A DNA stretch of 64,000 bases from CADEDV01 sp964596345 (GTDB taxonomy: Bacteria; Bacteroidota; Bacteroidia; Chitinophagales; Chitinophagaceae). Both the position numbers and the translations under genes were made by a program. Shown here piece after piece: positions 36,017 to 45,862 of this stretch (position 1 is the stretch's first letter; each line of letters begins with the position of its first letter). The notes under the pieces were generated by a model. That model had not been told where the DNA came from. It was given only the letters and a program-made list of their open reading frames with translations, and made no database searches. The stretch spans positions 310,001-374,000 of the forward strand of contig CAZQSZ010000006.1 of the NCBI GenBank assembly GCA_964596345.1, given 5' to 3'.

Positions 36017-37489
36017 ATGAAACGAATCACCGCTTTTCCTTTGTTCCTTTTCCTGTTGCCGGTCTTCTTTGTGCTGCACGGCTGCATGGAAAACTATGAT
36101 TTTGTACCGGTGAAAGATGCCCTTTTCCTAACCGGGCTTTATTGCGGCGCTTCAGCATTACTTGTATCCCTTTTCTGGCTCTTCTACCGGGATCTCATTA
36201 AAGCAGGACTGGTCTCTTTCTCTATCATGGCATTCCACTTTTTCTTTGGTAGTGTTCATGACAGCCTGAAAAAATATTTTCCTGCGTCTTTTCTTTCAAA
36301 ATATTCCTTTATTCTTCCAGCTGCCCTGGTTCTTTTCCTGCTCGTACTGGTACTGGTAAAAAAAAGAAAAAAGCCATTCGTCAAATTTTCCTTCTACCTG
36401 ACCACACTGCTTATTATTCTCATTGCTGTTGATACTATTATGCTGCTGACCAAGGTTACCGGCGCTTCAAAAAAGGAACTGGTTACAATTCCGGATGGGA
36501 TGACTCCCTGTAAAAATTGTCCCAAACCTGATATCTATTTCATCATCGCGGACGAATACGTTGGCAATACAACGCTCAGAGATAAATTTGGTTTCGACAA
36601 CAGTGCCTTTATCAATGATCTTGCGGCAAGAGGCTTTCATACGATTCCTTACAGCAGCAGCAACTATAATTTTACTCCTTATTCTGTTGCCTCCACGCTG
36701 AATATGGACTACCTGGATACCCGGGCTCAAAAAAAAGCAGACCAGTCCGATCTTGCTTTATGCTACTCCACCATCAGGAATAACAGGTTTCTCCGGTTCC
36801 TTCAATCGGAAGGTTATACATTCCGCAATTATTCCATTTTCGATTTCCAGGGGCAACCTGCCAGAACCGAAGTCACTTTTTTACCAGTAAAGACCAAACT
36901 GATCACGGGTCAAACTTTTCTCAGCCGTTTTAACCGGGACATCCGTTATCACCTCGTCACCAACCTGGAAACGAAAAGCGAGATCAAAAGAATGGCGTAT
37001 GGATTTCTGCACAATAACGAAAATATTTATGCACTGACCCAACAGGAGACAGGAATTCCATCTCCCGCACCAAAGCTGATCCTGACCCACCTGCACCTGC
37101 CGCATTATCCTTACTATTTTGATAAAGACGGGAAGGAAAGACCTCTCAATAAGCTGACGGAAGGCAACCAGACCGATAAAGCCGCCTATGTGCAATACCT
37201 GCAATATGGAAATAAAAAATACCTTGAGTTGATTGATCATATTTTAAAAAGGTCCGGGACCCCGCCCATCATTATCCTGATGGGTGACCATGGCTTCCGG
37301 CATTTTACTGAAGAAGTTGATCTCAAATACTGGTACCTGAACCAGCTGTCTTTCTATACACCGGGTAAAAACTATACCGCTTTCAGCGACAGTCTTACCA
37401 ATGTCAATTTTCTGCGGGTTTTATTAAATACTGAATATAAACAGCAGCTTCCTCTGTTAAAAGACCAGGCTGTATTCATTGAAGAATAA
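36017..37489 (+). CDS. Sulfatase/alkaline-phosphatase-superfamily membrane enzyme 1
   Basis: The protein has 490 residues. Four or five hydrophobic helices within residues 5-145 anchor an extracytoplasmic catalytic domain. The domain begins PDIYFIIADE (D179, metal ligand) and has the likely nucleophile T220 in SNYNFTPYSVAS. It ends with the metal-binding D424-H425 in LMGDHGF. The layout resembles membrane phosphoethanolamine or lipoteichoic-acid transferases more than soluble sulfatases. A role in moving or removing phospho- or phosphono- groups on surface polymers is inferred from the divergent phosphonate operon. It is followed by a paralogue after 29 bp. Confidence 0.75.
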   Translation: MKRITAFPLFLFLLPVFFVLHGCMENYDFVPVKDALFLTGLYCGASALLVSLFWLFYRDLIKAGLVSFSIMAFHFFFGSVHDSLKKYFPASFLSKYSFILPAALVLFLLVLVLVKKRKKPFVKFSFYLTTLLIILIAVDTIMLLTKVTGASKKELVTIPDGMTPCKNCPKPDIYFIIADEYVGNTTLRDKFGFDNSAFINDLAARGFHTIPYSSSNYNFTPYSVASTLNMDYLDTRAQKKADQSDLALCYSTIRNNRFLRFLQSEGYTFRNYSIFDFQGQPARTEVTFLPVKTKLITGQTFLSRFNRDIRYHLVTNLETKSEIKRMAYGFLHNNENIYALTQQETGIPSPAPKLILTHLHLPHYPYYFDKDGKERPLNKLTEGNQTDKAAYVQYLQYGNKKYLELIDHILKRSGTPPIIILMGDHGFRHFTEEVDLKYWYLNQLSFYTPGKNYTAFSDSLTNVNFLRVLLNTEYKQQLPLLKDQAVFIEE

Positions 37490-37518
37490 CGGTTACATTT
37501 ATTCATTAAATCACTGTA

Positions 37519-39027
37519 TTGCCTGTTCAACAAAAAATAAAAACAGCTGGCCGGAAATGGTTCCTGCATCTCTTCCTGCTGCCAGTATTCTTTACAGTAA
37601 GTATTTATAGCCGGTTTGCAGGCCTCACCGGCAAACAGGATCTTTTCATTGCTTTCCTGGTTATTACAGTCGCACTCATTCTGCTATTTTATCTTTTTCT
37701 TCTTTACTATAAAAACAAAAGCAAGGCTGCGCTGGCCGCCTCCATCACCGGGATACTGTACTTGTTTTTTGGGAATATCAAGGAATTACTAACCAGCTCT
37801 TCGCTACTCTCCCCGATTGCCCATTATAAAATACTGTTGCCCCTGCTCTTGATTATTTATGCAGCCACCTTATATAGTATCCGCCAGGCAAAATCAGTTA
37901 ATAATACCACCGTTTACTTTAATGTTTTGTTCTTGCTGTACTTATCCATCGAAACGTGGCATCTTATCCAATTACCAGAAGGGAATCCCAAAAATAATAA
38001 CGTATTCACCCCCGGTAATCAACAATTATTGTCCGGTTCCCGGCCTGATATTTACTTTATCGTTGCAGACGGCTACCCTTCCTCTGCCTACCAGCGAACT
38101 GTTTTGGGTGCCGCTTATAACAGCCTTGACAGTTTTCTTATTGAAAAGAAATTCTTTCCTATCAGCGGTGCAAGAAGCAACTATAACAATACAGCTTTTT
38201 CTATGGCCTCGCTTTTCAGCATGGAGTATCTTGACTGGATGAAAGGGATCAACGCCGCAAAACCCTATCATTATAACCAGGCAACCGCTGCTATAAAAGA
38301 TGCAACTGTATTCAGGTTATTGAACCAGTATGATTATAACATTTACAACCTCTCTGTTTTTGATATCGGCAAAAGCATCTCTGTTAAAAGAGAAGATTTT
38401 TTAAGCACTACTCCCTCCGCGATTATTTTCTATAATACTTTCTGGAACTGTATCCGCAGAGATATTCTTCCGGATTTTTTCCCGGTATTAAAAGAACGGT
38501 TGATCCGAAAACAGGAGCAGGACAACAAAGAACATCTCAGCCAATTCAAGGACTATAACCGGCAGGTAAGCGATTCGCTGTTAACAATAACTGCTGTGCC
38601 TGCTTCCGTTCCAAAATTCGTCTATACACACCTGGAAATGCCGCACTTCCCCTACTTCTATGATTCGGCAGGGAAAACTTACCCCGATGAACTTGTATTC
38701 GGTCCCGGCATGATAAAGGATAAGGAAAGATATAAAAATTATGTTGCCTACAGCAACGCTCATATCAGCCAGTTGCTTACACATATTCTTACCAAAACAA
38801 AAGGTGAAGCAGTAATTATTTTATTAAGTGACCATGGGATAAATGACCTGCCCGGCAGCCGCAAGGAAGATGCTTTCCGCAATTATTCAGCTTTTTATTT
38901 CCCGGATGGTAATTACCATCAACTATATACAGGCATGAGCAATGTCAATACTTTCCGGGTCATTTTTAATAAATATTTCGGCCAACAATTACCTTTGCTC
39001 AGCGATTCCAGCATTTATATCAAATAG
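37519..39027 (+). CDS. Sulfatase/alkaline-phosphatase-superfamily membrane enzyme 2
   Basis: The protein has 502 residues from a TTG start (no ATG precedes the first hydrophobic helix). The layout is the same as its upstream neighbour: about five membrane helices, then PDIYFIVADGYP, SNYNNTAFSMAS with the likely threonine nucleophile, and LLSDHGIND (D438, H439). The shared SNYNxTxxSxAS motif shows the two are paralogues from a local duplication. Substrate and reaction are unknown. The biotin synthase gene follows after 16 bp and may be read from the same transcript, although its function is unrelated. Confidence 0.72.
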   Translation: MPVQQKIKTAGRKWFLHLFLLPVFFTVSIYSRFAGLTGKQDLFIAFLVITVALILLFYLFLLYYKNKSKAALAASITGILYLFFGNIKELLTSSSLLSPIAHYKILLPLLLIIYAATLYSIRQAKSVNNTTVYFNVLFLLYLSIETWHLIQLPEGNPKNNNVFTPGNQQLLSGSRPDIYFIVADGYPSSAYQRTVLGAAYNSLDSFLIEKKFFPISGARSNYNNTAFSMASLFSMEYLDWMKGINAAKPYHYNQATAAIKDATVFRLLNQYDYNIYNLSVFDIGKSISVKREDFLSTTPSAIIFYNTFWNCIRRDILPDFFPVLKERLIRKQEQDNKEHLSQFKDYNRQVSDSLLTITAVPASVPKFVYTHLEMPHFPYFYDSAGKTYPDELVFGPGMIKDKERYKNYVAYSNAHISQLLTHILTKTKGEAVIILLSDHGINDLPGSRKEDAFRNYSAFYFPDGNYHQLYTGMSNVNTFRVIFNKYFGQQLPLLSDSSIYIK

Positions 39028-39043
39028 AAAAGAAAACCAATTT

Positions 39044-40024
39044 ATGCAGTTACGCAACGACTGGACCCCCGACGAAATAAAAGCCGTTTACAACACTCCC
39101 CTGCTTGACCTTATTTACAAAGCCGCTTCTGTTCACCGGGAATATAATGATACCGGTGAAGTGCAGGTTTGTACATTATTATCCATCAAGACCGGCGGTT
39201 GTTCAGAAGACTGTGCATATTGCCCGCAGGCAGCCCGTTATGATACGGGTGTTGGCGTACAGGCCCTGCTGAAAAAAGAAGAAGTACTGGAATATGCTGC
39301 TAAAGCTAAAGAAGCCGGCAGCACGAGGTTTTGTATGGGTGCAGCCTGGAGAGAAGTAAGAGATAATAAAGACTTCGACCGGGTACTGGATATGGTGAAA
39401 GGGGTAAATAAAATGGGCATGGAGGTTTGCTGTACGCTGGGAATGCTGACAGAAGACCAGGCAAAAAAATTAGCGGATGCAGGATTGCATGCATACAATC
39501 ATAACCTTGATACCTCATCCGACTATTATGGTGAGATCATTCATACCAGGACTTACGATGACCGTTTGCAAACATTAGACAATGTCCGTAAAGCAGGCGT
39601 TACTGTTTGTTGCGGAGGGATCATTGGCCTGGGCGAAACACATGACGACAGGATAAAAATGCTGTATACTTTATCTACCATGCCCGAACACCCGGAAAGT
39701 GTACCTATTAATGCACTGGTTCCCGTAACAGGCACCCCATTGGCCAATAACAAGAAAGTTGATATTTGGGATATGGTGCGGATGATCGCCACAGCAAGAA
39801 TACTAATGCCAAAAGCGATGGTAAGATTAAGTGCCGGAAGAAATGATATGTCAGTAGCAGAACAGGCTCTGTGTTTTATGGCGGGTGCTAATTCAATTTT
39901 TGCAGGAGATAAACTATTAACAACCCCCAACCCTTCTTTTGATGAGGATAATCTCATGTTCCAATTACTAGGGCTAAAACCAAGAGAGGCATTTAAAGAA
40001 GAAAAAGAAACGGCATTGGTATAA
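39044..40024 (+). CDS. bioB: Biotin synthase
   Basis: The ATG at 39044 gives the standard length of 326 residues; an in-frame start at 38942 would overlap the preceding gene. The radical-SAM cluster cysteines are C53, C57 and C60 (GGCSEDCAYCPQ). The second-cluster ligands are seen in FCMGAAWR and the CCTLGML segment, and an arginine in VRLSAGRND. The enzyme inserts sulfur into dethiobiotin, the last step of biotin synthesis. No other bio gene lies in the window. It is convergent with porQ. Confidence 0.95.
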   Translation: MQLRNDWTPDEIKAVYNTPLLDLIYKAASVHREYNDTGEVQVCTLLSIKTGGCSEDCAYCPQAARYDTGVGVQALLKKEEVLEYAAKAKEAGSTRFCMGAAWREVRDNKDFDRVLDMVKGVNKMGMEVCCTLGMLTEDQAKKLADAGLHAYNHNLDTSSDYYGEIIHTRTYDDRLQTLDNVRKAGVTVCCGGIIGLGETHDDRIKMLYTLSTMPEHPESVPINALVPVTGTPLANNKKVDIWDMVRMIATARILMPKAMVRLSAGRNDMSVAEQALCFMAGANSIFAGDKLLTTPNPSFDEDNLMFQLLGLKPREAFKEEKETALV

Positions 40025-40037
40025 AAAGTAAAGGCAA

Positions 40038-41099
40038 TTACCAGCCGATCCGCTTTCCGAATTTACCCAACCCAAAGTATTCGTTCAGCTTCATGTTCAG
40101 GCCCAGTTGGTTGAATGCAGTACTATTCTGGTAATTGGTACGGGCAAAACGGATATTTAGTTTATTCAGTAATACCCCCAACCCCATAGAAAAGCCGTTC
40201 AACCCATTACCTGCATTACCAATACTCAGTTCTTTCCTGCGAAGATGATTATATCCCAGCTGCACTTCCACTTTATCTCCTATATGAATGGTGGTTGCAA
40301 ATACAAAATGCCGGAATAATTTATCGAACGATAATTTTTTATTGCTTCCATTGGGAAACCCGTTCTCATTGTTGAATAAAGTATCATTATAGCTGATATC
40401 AAACTGGTGCAGGTGCTGTGCAGTCACCGAAAAACTAAAGGGGGCATTCTCCAGCCGCTTCGTTACCCCGATTTGCAGGTCGAAAGGAAGATCATCCGGG
40501 TCAGTACCGTCATATTTTTTCAACTGGGTCCCCATATTTTTTGCCACGAGGGAGGCTGAAAACAATTTAGCTGTATCACTGTACAACAAACCCACATCCA
40601 TGGCCAGCCCATTGGACCTGTATTGCCCATAATTGGAGCTGATGAATTTTACAGTGGCCCCATAATTCCATTTTTCCATATAACTACGGGATGCGGATAC
40701 CTGCATCACCCAATCAGTGGGACGAAAGCTACCCAGGAGGTTCCCGGCAGGGTCTGTTTGTTGCGAGTTACCATAATCCAGGTAATGCAGTCCCCACATA
40801 AAATTTGTATTCAGTTGCTCGTTCCGGTAGCCCAATGCTAAATGATAGGCATTGATCCCTGCATAAAAACTGTTGAATACGGCATTCATTTGCGTATGCA
40901 TGGAAGGCTTCAGTAACGACGGATTGTTAAAGGCCAGTCCAACATCATTAGAAGGCTGCGAAACATTAACTCCGCCCAAAGCTGTTAACTGTGGCGTGTT
41001 GGAAAGATTTAAAAAGTTAAACACAGCATTACCACCCAATGTCTGGGCCGATACTTCAGCTACAAACAAAAAAAATAATATGACCAGCAGGAAACGCAA
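40038..41099 (-). CDS. porQ: Type IX secretion protein PorQ (PorV/PorQ-type barrel)
   Basis: The protein has 353 residues from a TTG start with a signal peptide to about AEVSAQ (residue 19). The mature start (TLGGNAVFNFLNLSNTPQLTALGG) is characteristic of PorQ, followed by a 14-strand-type outer-membrane barrel ending GLGKFGKRIGW. PorQ is an accessory outer-membrane part of the type IX secretion system used by gliding and secreting Bacteroidota. TATTTTCG on the minus strand (41114-41107) lies about 8 bp before the start codon, giving a nearly leaderless transcript. It is convergent with bioB. Confidence 0.85.
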   Translation of the reverse strand: MRFLLVILFFLFVAEVSAQTLGGNAVFNFLNLSNTPQLTALGGVNVSQPSNDVGLAFNNPSLLKPSMHTQMNAVFNSFYAGINAYHLALGYRNEQLNTNFMWGLHYLDYGNSQQTDPAGNLLGSFRPTDWVMQVSASRSYMEKWNYGATVKFISSNYGQYRSNGLAMDVGLLYSDTAKLFSASLVAKNMGTQLKKYDGTDPDDLPFDLQIGVTKRLENAPFSFSVTAQHLHQFDISYNDTLFNNENGFPNGSNKKLSFDKLFRHFVFATTIHIGDKVEVQLGYNHLRRKELSIGNAGNGLNGFSMGLGVLLNKLNIRFARTNYQNSTAFNQLGLNMKLNEYFGLGKFGKRIGW

Positions 41100-41130
41100 G
41101 AGGCTACGAAAATAAGCCTTTGCAAAAGAA

Positions 41131-41157
41131 AATCCTCCCCTGCAACCGGGGAGGATT
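41131..41157 (-). terminator. Terminator downstream of lon
   Basis: A 10-bp stem (AATCCTCCCC and its complement) with a seven-base loop is followed on the minus strand by TTCTTTTG. It lies between the lon stop and the porQ start. Confidence 0.75.
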
Positions 41158-41252
41158 CTACGTCCCGTTGATACGGGCAGTTTTAAACAACCAACATGAA
41201 ATGATATTACAATAACATCAAAAAAGGAAGTTGGTTGACTGAGTTGAATTTT

Positions 41253-43658
41253 TTAACCTGCTAAAGCCAGTTCCAGTACCTGGCTCATCGTTTTTACATA
41301 ATGAAATTTTATCCCTTTAATAAATTCGGATTCGATCTCCTGCACATCCTTTTCATTCTGCCAGCAAAGGATGATCTCTTTTAAGCCGGCCCTTTTAGCA
41401 GCCAGCACTTTCTCTTTGATCCCGCCTACAGGCAACACCTGCCCTCTTAAAGTGATCTCTCCCGTCATCGCCAGGAAAGGCTTCACTTTTTTACCGGTCA
41501 GGGCAGATGCTATGGCAGTCATCATCGTGATACCAGCACTCGGCCCGTCTTTTGGCACCGCTCCTTCCGGAACGTGGATATGCAAATTCTTTTTCTCAAA
41601 TAATTTTTGGTCAATGCCGTATTTCTTTGCGTTGGATTGCAAATAGGTCAATGCGGTGCTGGCACTTTCTTTCATCACATTTCCCAGGTTACCTGTCAGC
41701 CGTAACTCTCCCTTGCCATCGCTCAGGCTGGTTTCGATAAATAATATATCACCTCCAACATAGGTCCAGGCAAGACCTACGGCCACACCCGGCATATTCG
41801 CTGTTTTATAAATATCATTACTATAGCGTGGCTTCCCGAGGATTTTTTCTATATCGTCTGCTGTCAATGTTGACTTGAGCTTGTCTTTCATGGCCAGTTG
41901 TTTGGCCTGGTAACGCATAATGGAGGCCAACTGCCGGTCCAGTTCCCGCACACCACTTTCCCGGGTATAATCCTGTATCACTTTCTCCAGCACTTTATCA
42001 CTCATTTTAAAATTGCTGTTCTTTAACCCGTGCAGGTCTTTTTGCTTGGGGAAAAGATGGCGTTTAGCAATCTCCACTTTTTCTTCTACTGCATAGCCAC
42101 TCAGGTCAATGATCTCCAAGCGGTCTCTCAAAGCCGGCTGAATATTGTTGATATTATTAGCGGTAGCAATAAATAATACCTTACTGAGATCATATTCCAG
42201 TTCCAGGTAATTATCATAGAACGTATGATTCTGTTCAGGGTCTAATACTTCCAGCAATGCAGAAGAAGGATCACCTCTGAAATCATTACCCACTTTATCA
42301 ATCTCGTCCAGGATCATTACCGGGTTGGAGGATTTTACTTTACGGAGTGATTGCAATATCCGGCCCGGCATAGCACCGATATAAGTTTTCCGGTGTCCTC
42401 TTATTTCACTTTCATCGTGCAAGCCACCAAAGCTCAGCCGGACATATTTTCTGCCAATAGCCGCGGCAATGCTTCTTCCTAATGATGTTTTACCGATACC
42501 CGGAGGACCTACAAAACAAAGAATCGGGCTTTTCATATCTCCCTTCAGTTTCAACACGGCCAGGTATTCCAGTATCCTTTCCTTGATCTTATTCATTCCG
42601 TAATGATCAATATCCAGTGTTTTCTTGGCTTTCTTCAGGTCATAATGATCTTCGGTATATTCTTCCCAGGGCAGTTCCAGCATCAGGTCAAGATGATTGT
42701 ACACTACCGAATAATCCGGTGTGCTTGGATGCATTCTTTCTAATTTCTCCACTCCTTTTTTGAACATCTCTTTCGCTGCCACCGGCCATTTCTTGGTCTC
42801 TGCTTTTTTCAGCATCTCTTTTACTTCCTGCACATTACTATCACCACCCAGTTCCTCCTTGATACTTTTTAATTGTTGCTGCAGGAAATATTCCCGCTGC
42901 TGTTTATCCAGCTCTGTTCTCGTCTTGGTAGTCACTTTATTTTTCAGCTCTGCAAACTGTAATTCTTTTTGCAGCAATTGCATCAGCACATCAGCCCGTT
43001 CCCGGATATGGTTCAGCTCCAGTAACCGTTGCTTTTCCTTGATATCTGTGTTCAGGTTACTGGATACAAAATGGATCAGGAAAGAAGGATTCTCAATATT
43101 GCGAAGAATGATGGACGCTTCTGTCGGAATGTTCGGCGATAATTGAATGATCTCCGTCGCCAGGTCCTTGATCGTGGAAACATAGGCATCAAAATCTGCA
43201 TCCTTGGGCGATTCTTCCTCTTCTATCTTTTTGATCCTTGCTTTAAAATAAGGGTCTTCTGTAAATACAGATTCCACCAAAAAACGGCTCTTGCCCTGGA
43301 TGATCACGGTGGTGCCCCCATCCGGCATTTTGATCAGCTTTACGATCTTGGCGACGGTGCCGATATTTTCAAGGTCTTTAATAGCCGGGTCTTCCACGGT
43401 ACTGTCTTTTTGTGCCACCACCCCGATCAGTTTATCTGTTTTATAGGCGTCATTAACAGCTTTAATGCTTTTATCCCGGCCTACTGTAATGGGCAACACC
43501 ACCCCCGGAAAAAGAACGGTATTACGCAGCGGCAATAAAGCTATTTCGGCAGGTATTTCAATTCCGTTGGTGTCTTCCTGGTCACTCTCGTTCAGCGGGA
43601 TAATGGGCAAAAAGTCCATATCATCTTCCGGCTTCATTATTAATTTTTCAAAACTCAT
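41253..43658 (-). CDS. lon: ATP-dependent protease Lon
   Basis: The protein has 801 residues in the standard LonA order: N-terminal substrate-binding domain (about 35-235), helical linker, AAA+ domain with Walker A GPPGIGKT (384-391) and Walker B VMILDEID (447-454), and a C-terminal protease domain. The catalytic dyad is S707 (KDGPSAGITM) and K750 (GGIKEK), with the 43-residue spacing of E. coli Lon. It degrades damaged and regulatory proteins. Single gene, with a terminator on each side. A GGTAAAAGTATATA stretch at 43715-43728 (minus-strand TATATACTTTTACC) may be part of its promoter. Confidence 0.97.
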   Translation of the reverse strand: MSFEKLIMKPEDDMDFLPIIPLNESDQEDTNGIEIPAEIALLPLRNTVLFPGVVLPITVGRDKSIKAVNDAYKTDKLIGVVAQKDSTVEDPAIKDLENIGTVAKIVKLIKMPDGGTTVIIQGKSRFLVESVFTEDPYFKARIKKIEEEESPKDADFDAYVSTIKDLATEIIQLSPNIPTEASIILRNIENPSFLIHFVSSNLNTDIKEKQRLLELNHIRERADVLMQLLQKELQFAELKNKVTTKTRTELDKQQREYFLQQQLKSIKEELGGDSNVQEVKEMLKKAETKKWPVAAKEMFKKGVEKLERMHPSTPDYSVVYNHLDLMLELPWEEYTEDHYDLKKAKKTLDIDHYGMNKIKERILEYLAVLKLKGDMKSPILCFVGPPGIGKTSLGRSIAAAIGRKYVRLSFGGLHDESEIRGHRKTYIGAMPGRILQSLRKVKSSNPVMILDEIDKVGNDFRGDPSSALLEVLDPEQNHTFYDNYLELEYDLSKVLFIATANNINNIQPALRDRLEIIDLSGYAVEEKVEIAKRHLFPKQKDLHGLKNSNFKMSDKVLEKVIQDYTRESGVRELDRQLASIMRYQAKQLAMKDKLKSTLTADDIEKILGKPRYSNDIYKTANMPGVAVGLAWTYVGGDILFIETSLSDGKGELRLTGNLGNVMKESASTALTYLQSNAKKYGIDQKLFEKKNLHIHVPEGAVPKDGPSAGITMMTAIASALTGKKVKPFLAMTGEITLRGQVLPVGGIKEKVLAAKRAGLKEIILCWQNEKDVQEIESEFIKGIKFHYVKTMSQVLELALAG

Positions 43659-43811
43659 GTGTTATGCTTCAATTAGACATTATGTCACCCGTTCAGCCAC
43701 TGCAGACCGGGTGCGGTAAAAGTATATAGGGAAATCAGTATTGCCAAGATTCATGCCTGCCAAATAAAACCTGACAAACTATGTAACTGAAGAGCAGTTG
43801 ATTGACAAAAA

Positions 43812-43837
43812 AGTCCCCTCCGTTGCCGGAGGGGACT
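43812..43837 (-). terminator. Terminator downstream of the PorT-like barrel gene
   Basis: An 11-bp stem (AGTCCCCTCCG and its complement) with a four-base loop is followed on the minus strand by TTTTTT. It is a textbook intrinsic terminator 24 bp after the stop codon at 43862. Confidence 0.85.
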
Positions 43838-43861
43838 GGTTCACGAGGTATGAGATTTACT

Positions 43862-44452
43862 TTATAGGGCTAATCCAACTGAAAGCTGGAATCCCTGGTT
43901 CTTCCATTTGTCCTGGTTATCGATATCGCTGATATTATTCAATCCTACATTGTAGCGTCCGGAAACACGCAATGAAGCCAATTTCATCTGTACGCCACCT
44001 ACCAGTGCAAAATCTCCTTTTTTGAAAGCATCACCACCGTTTTGTAAAAGTGTTCTGCTGTTATCGATCAGAATACCAAATTGAGGACCTGCCTGTAAAC
44101 TCAGGAAATTACCGATAAGCTTATAATTAAGCAGGATGGGGATGGAGATATAATTCAGTTTTACATTTTGCCCGGAGTTAAATACGTTTTCATACAACTC
44201 TTTGTAATTACTGTCTAACCGGGTGGAATACTGGTTGAACAATACTTCCGGCTGGATACCGAGCTTGGTGCCGGGAAAACCAATTTCGGCAAAGCCCCCC
44301 AAATGATAACCATACCGGAACTGGTCCTTGAATGATTTACCATCAACCTTGGTCACATTCGCACCCGCTTTGATGCCCAGGTGAAATTGCGCCATCACGA
44401 TGTTAGATAAAAGCAAAGCTGCTGCAAGTGGAAGGAAAAATTTTGTCTTCAT
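43862..44452 (-). CDS. PorT-family outer-membrane beta-barrel protein
   Basis: The ATG at 44452 is chosen because it opens a clean signal peptide (MKTKFFLPLAAALLLSNIVMAQ); an upstream in-frame start at 44488 would place charged residues before it. The mature 175 or so residues alternate in the pattern of an eight-stranded barrel (FHLGIKAGANVTKV, LGIQPEVLFNQYS, LQAGPQFGILID, VSGRYNVGLNNI) and end with an aromatic-poor FQLSVGLAL strand. This is the OMP_b-brl_2/PorT group. The function is unknown beyond being an outer-membrane protein. Confidence 0.8.
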   Translation of the reverse strand: MKTKFFLPLAAALLLSNIVMAQFHLGIKAGANVTKVDGKSFKDQFRYGYHLGGFAEIGFPGTKLGIQPEVLFNQYSTRLDSNYKELYENVFNSGQNVKLNYISIPILLNYKLIGNFLSLQAGPQFGILIDNSRTLLQNGGDAFKKGDFALVGGVQMKLASLRVSGRYNVGLNNISDIDNQDKWKNQGFQLSVGLAL

Positions 44453-44686
44453 AATTAAGTTTTTTGATTTTTTAATTTCCCCGGTCATCCTGAATTGTAT
44501 CGGTGGAGGGGACGAGGAAAATTTTCAAGTATAATGCCAGTAACCATTGTTGCCTGTTAAATACCATTAACGACAACTTGCTTTTGTACTAACAAAAACA
44601 AAAAACGTAATCATTTTATTGCCGCTATTATGTGAAGAAAAACAAAAAGAAAACAGGAGAACAGTACCCGGAAGTCCATAGCTTTT

Positions 44687-45715
44687 TTAAAAAACCAGTC
44701 CCATGTTGACGGAGAACAAAGCACTCAGGTTCTTATCTGGGGCCGGGAAATAATAATCCAGCATGAACTGGGGTTGGATAAAGAATTTACCAATGGAATA
44801 TTCTCCCCGCAGGAACAGGGAAAGTGACAGAGGTTGAAAATTGACCTGGTCGTCCAGGTAAATACTCTCTGAACTGTATAGCACATTCGCCGCATTCCGG
44901 ATGGTGGTTCCATACGTACTGGATGACTGGTTGAAACCGAATTTCTGGGTGCCGCTGGTGAAATTGATCTGCGGGGTAAACCGGATATGATCATTGTATG
45001 TAAATACATCCAGCCAGTAAAAATCATGACGGACTGAGGTCAGCACAGAAAAATCGGAGACCGATTCAGTGGTATTAATGTAGGTGTATCCCCGAAGACG
45101 TAAGCGTAAGGATTGTATCAGCTCTTCTCTTTTTTCATACTCCGACCGGCTGCCCCATCCGTAACTAAGTGCTATCATCGGCCTGATCCAGGATTTGCGA
45201 TAGGTGAAATAGGCATACAGATCATTGCGGAGCGGCGAGGTATAAAAAGGCAGCGAGTCTTTGGCAAAATAACGGGTATAGGAAATGCCGGTGGCCAGGT
45301 CTTTATTTTTTAAATAATCATAGGAACCTGTCAGCGACCACTGGTACAGATTCATATTTTTTTCGTCATTAACAAGGTAACCGGTGGCACTGAGCCCAAG
45401 ACCTGATTTATGATACCAGGTCAGCATAGGTGTATAGGTAAGTTTGGGTGTTGCTTCTAAAGAGGCATTGTCTTTACCGTTAAAGTTGAAATATCCCCTG
45501 GCAACCGATAAGCTGCCCATAAAATAACTTTTAGGAGTCAGGATGGAATCCATAAAAGACTCAAAATCCTGGAAGAGTTCGTCATAATCAATGGTCGTAT
45601 CTGACAACAAGAGGTCTTCATCGTTCACCATTAGGGAATCTGCCGGGGTTTTCTGTGCAGAGACAGTCGTTCCCAGCGCTGCAAAAAGCAGCGCTATCAG
45701 CCATCGTTTGAACAT
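44687..45715 (-). CDS. Outer-membrane barrel protein of unknown function
   Basis: The ATG at 45715 gives a signal peptide (MFKRWLIALLFAALGTTVSAQ) and is preferred to the in-frame start at 45802. The mature protein has an acidic N-terminal part (DEDLLLSDTTIDYDELFQDFESF) followed by many amphipathic strands with aromatic ends, closing with LSALFSVNMGLVF, as expected for a transenvelope barrel. No named family was recognised. It is a single gene between the PorT-like barrel and the phosphoesterase, all on the minus strand. Confidence 0.7.
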   Translation of the reverse strand: MFKRWLIALLFAALGTTVSAQKTPADSLMVNDEDLLLSDTTIDYDELFQDFESFMDSILTPKSYFMGSLSVARGYFNFNGKDNASLEATPKLTYTPMLTWYHKSGLGLSATGYLVNDEKNMNLYQWSLTGSYDYLKNKDLATGISYTRYFAKDSLPFYTSPLRNDLYAYFTYRKSWIRPMIALSYGWGSRSEYEKREELIQSLRLRLRGYTYINTTESVSDFSVLTSVRHDFYWLDVFTYNDHIRFTPQINFTSGTQKFGFNQSSSTYGTTIRNAANVLYSSESIYLDDQVNFQPLSLSLFLRGEYSIGKFFIQPQFMLDYYFPAPDKNLSALFSVNMGLVF

Positions 45716-45862
45716 CGGGCAGTGGTAATTTGGGGTCATAGGTTCGGGCCTGTTCAGTGGTTGGCTTAAGACCAACGGCTTAAAAAAAAGTTTAATACTC
45801 AAATAAATAAGTACAAAACGAACCCACTCTTAAAATATTTGAAAATAAGGGGAAGAAACCGG

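Noticed and set aside
38942..39043. Longer N terminus for bioB
   Set aside because: It overlaps the preceding membrane enzyme; family homology begins at the ATG at 39044.
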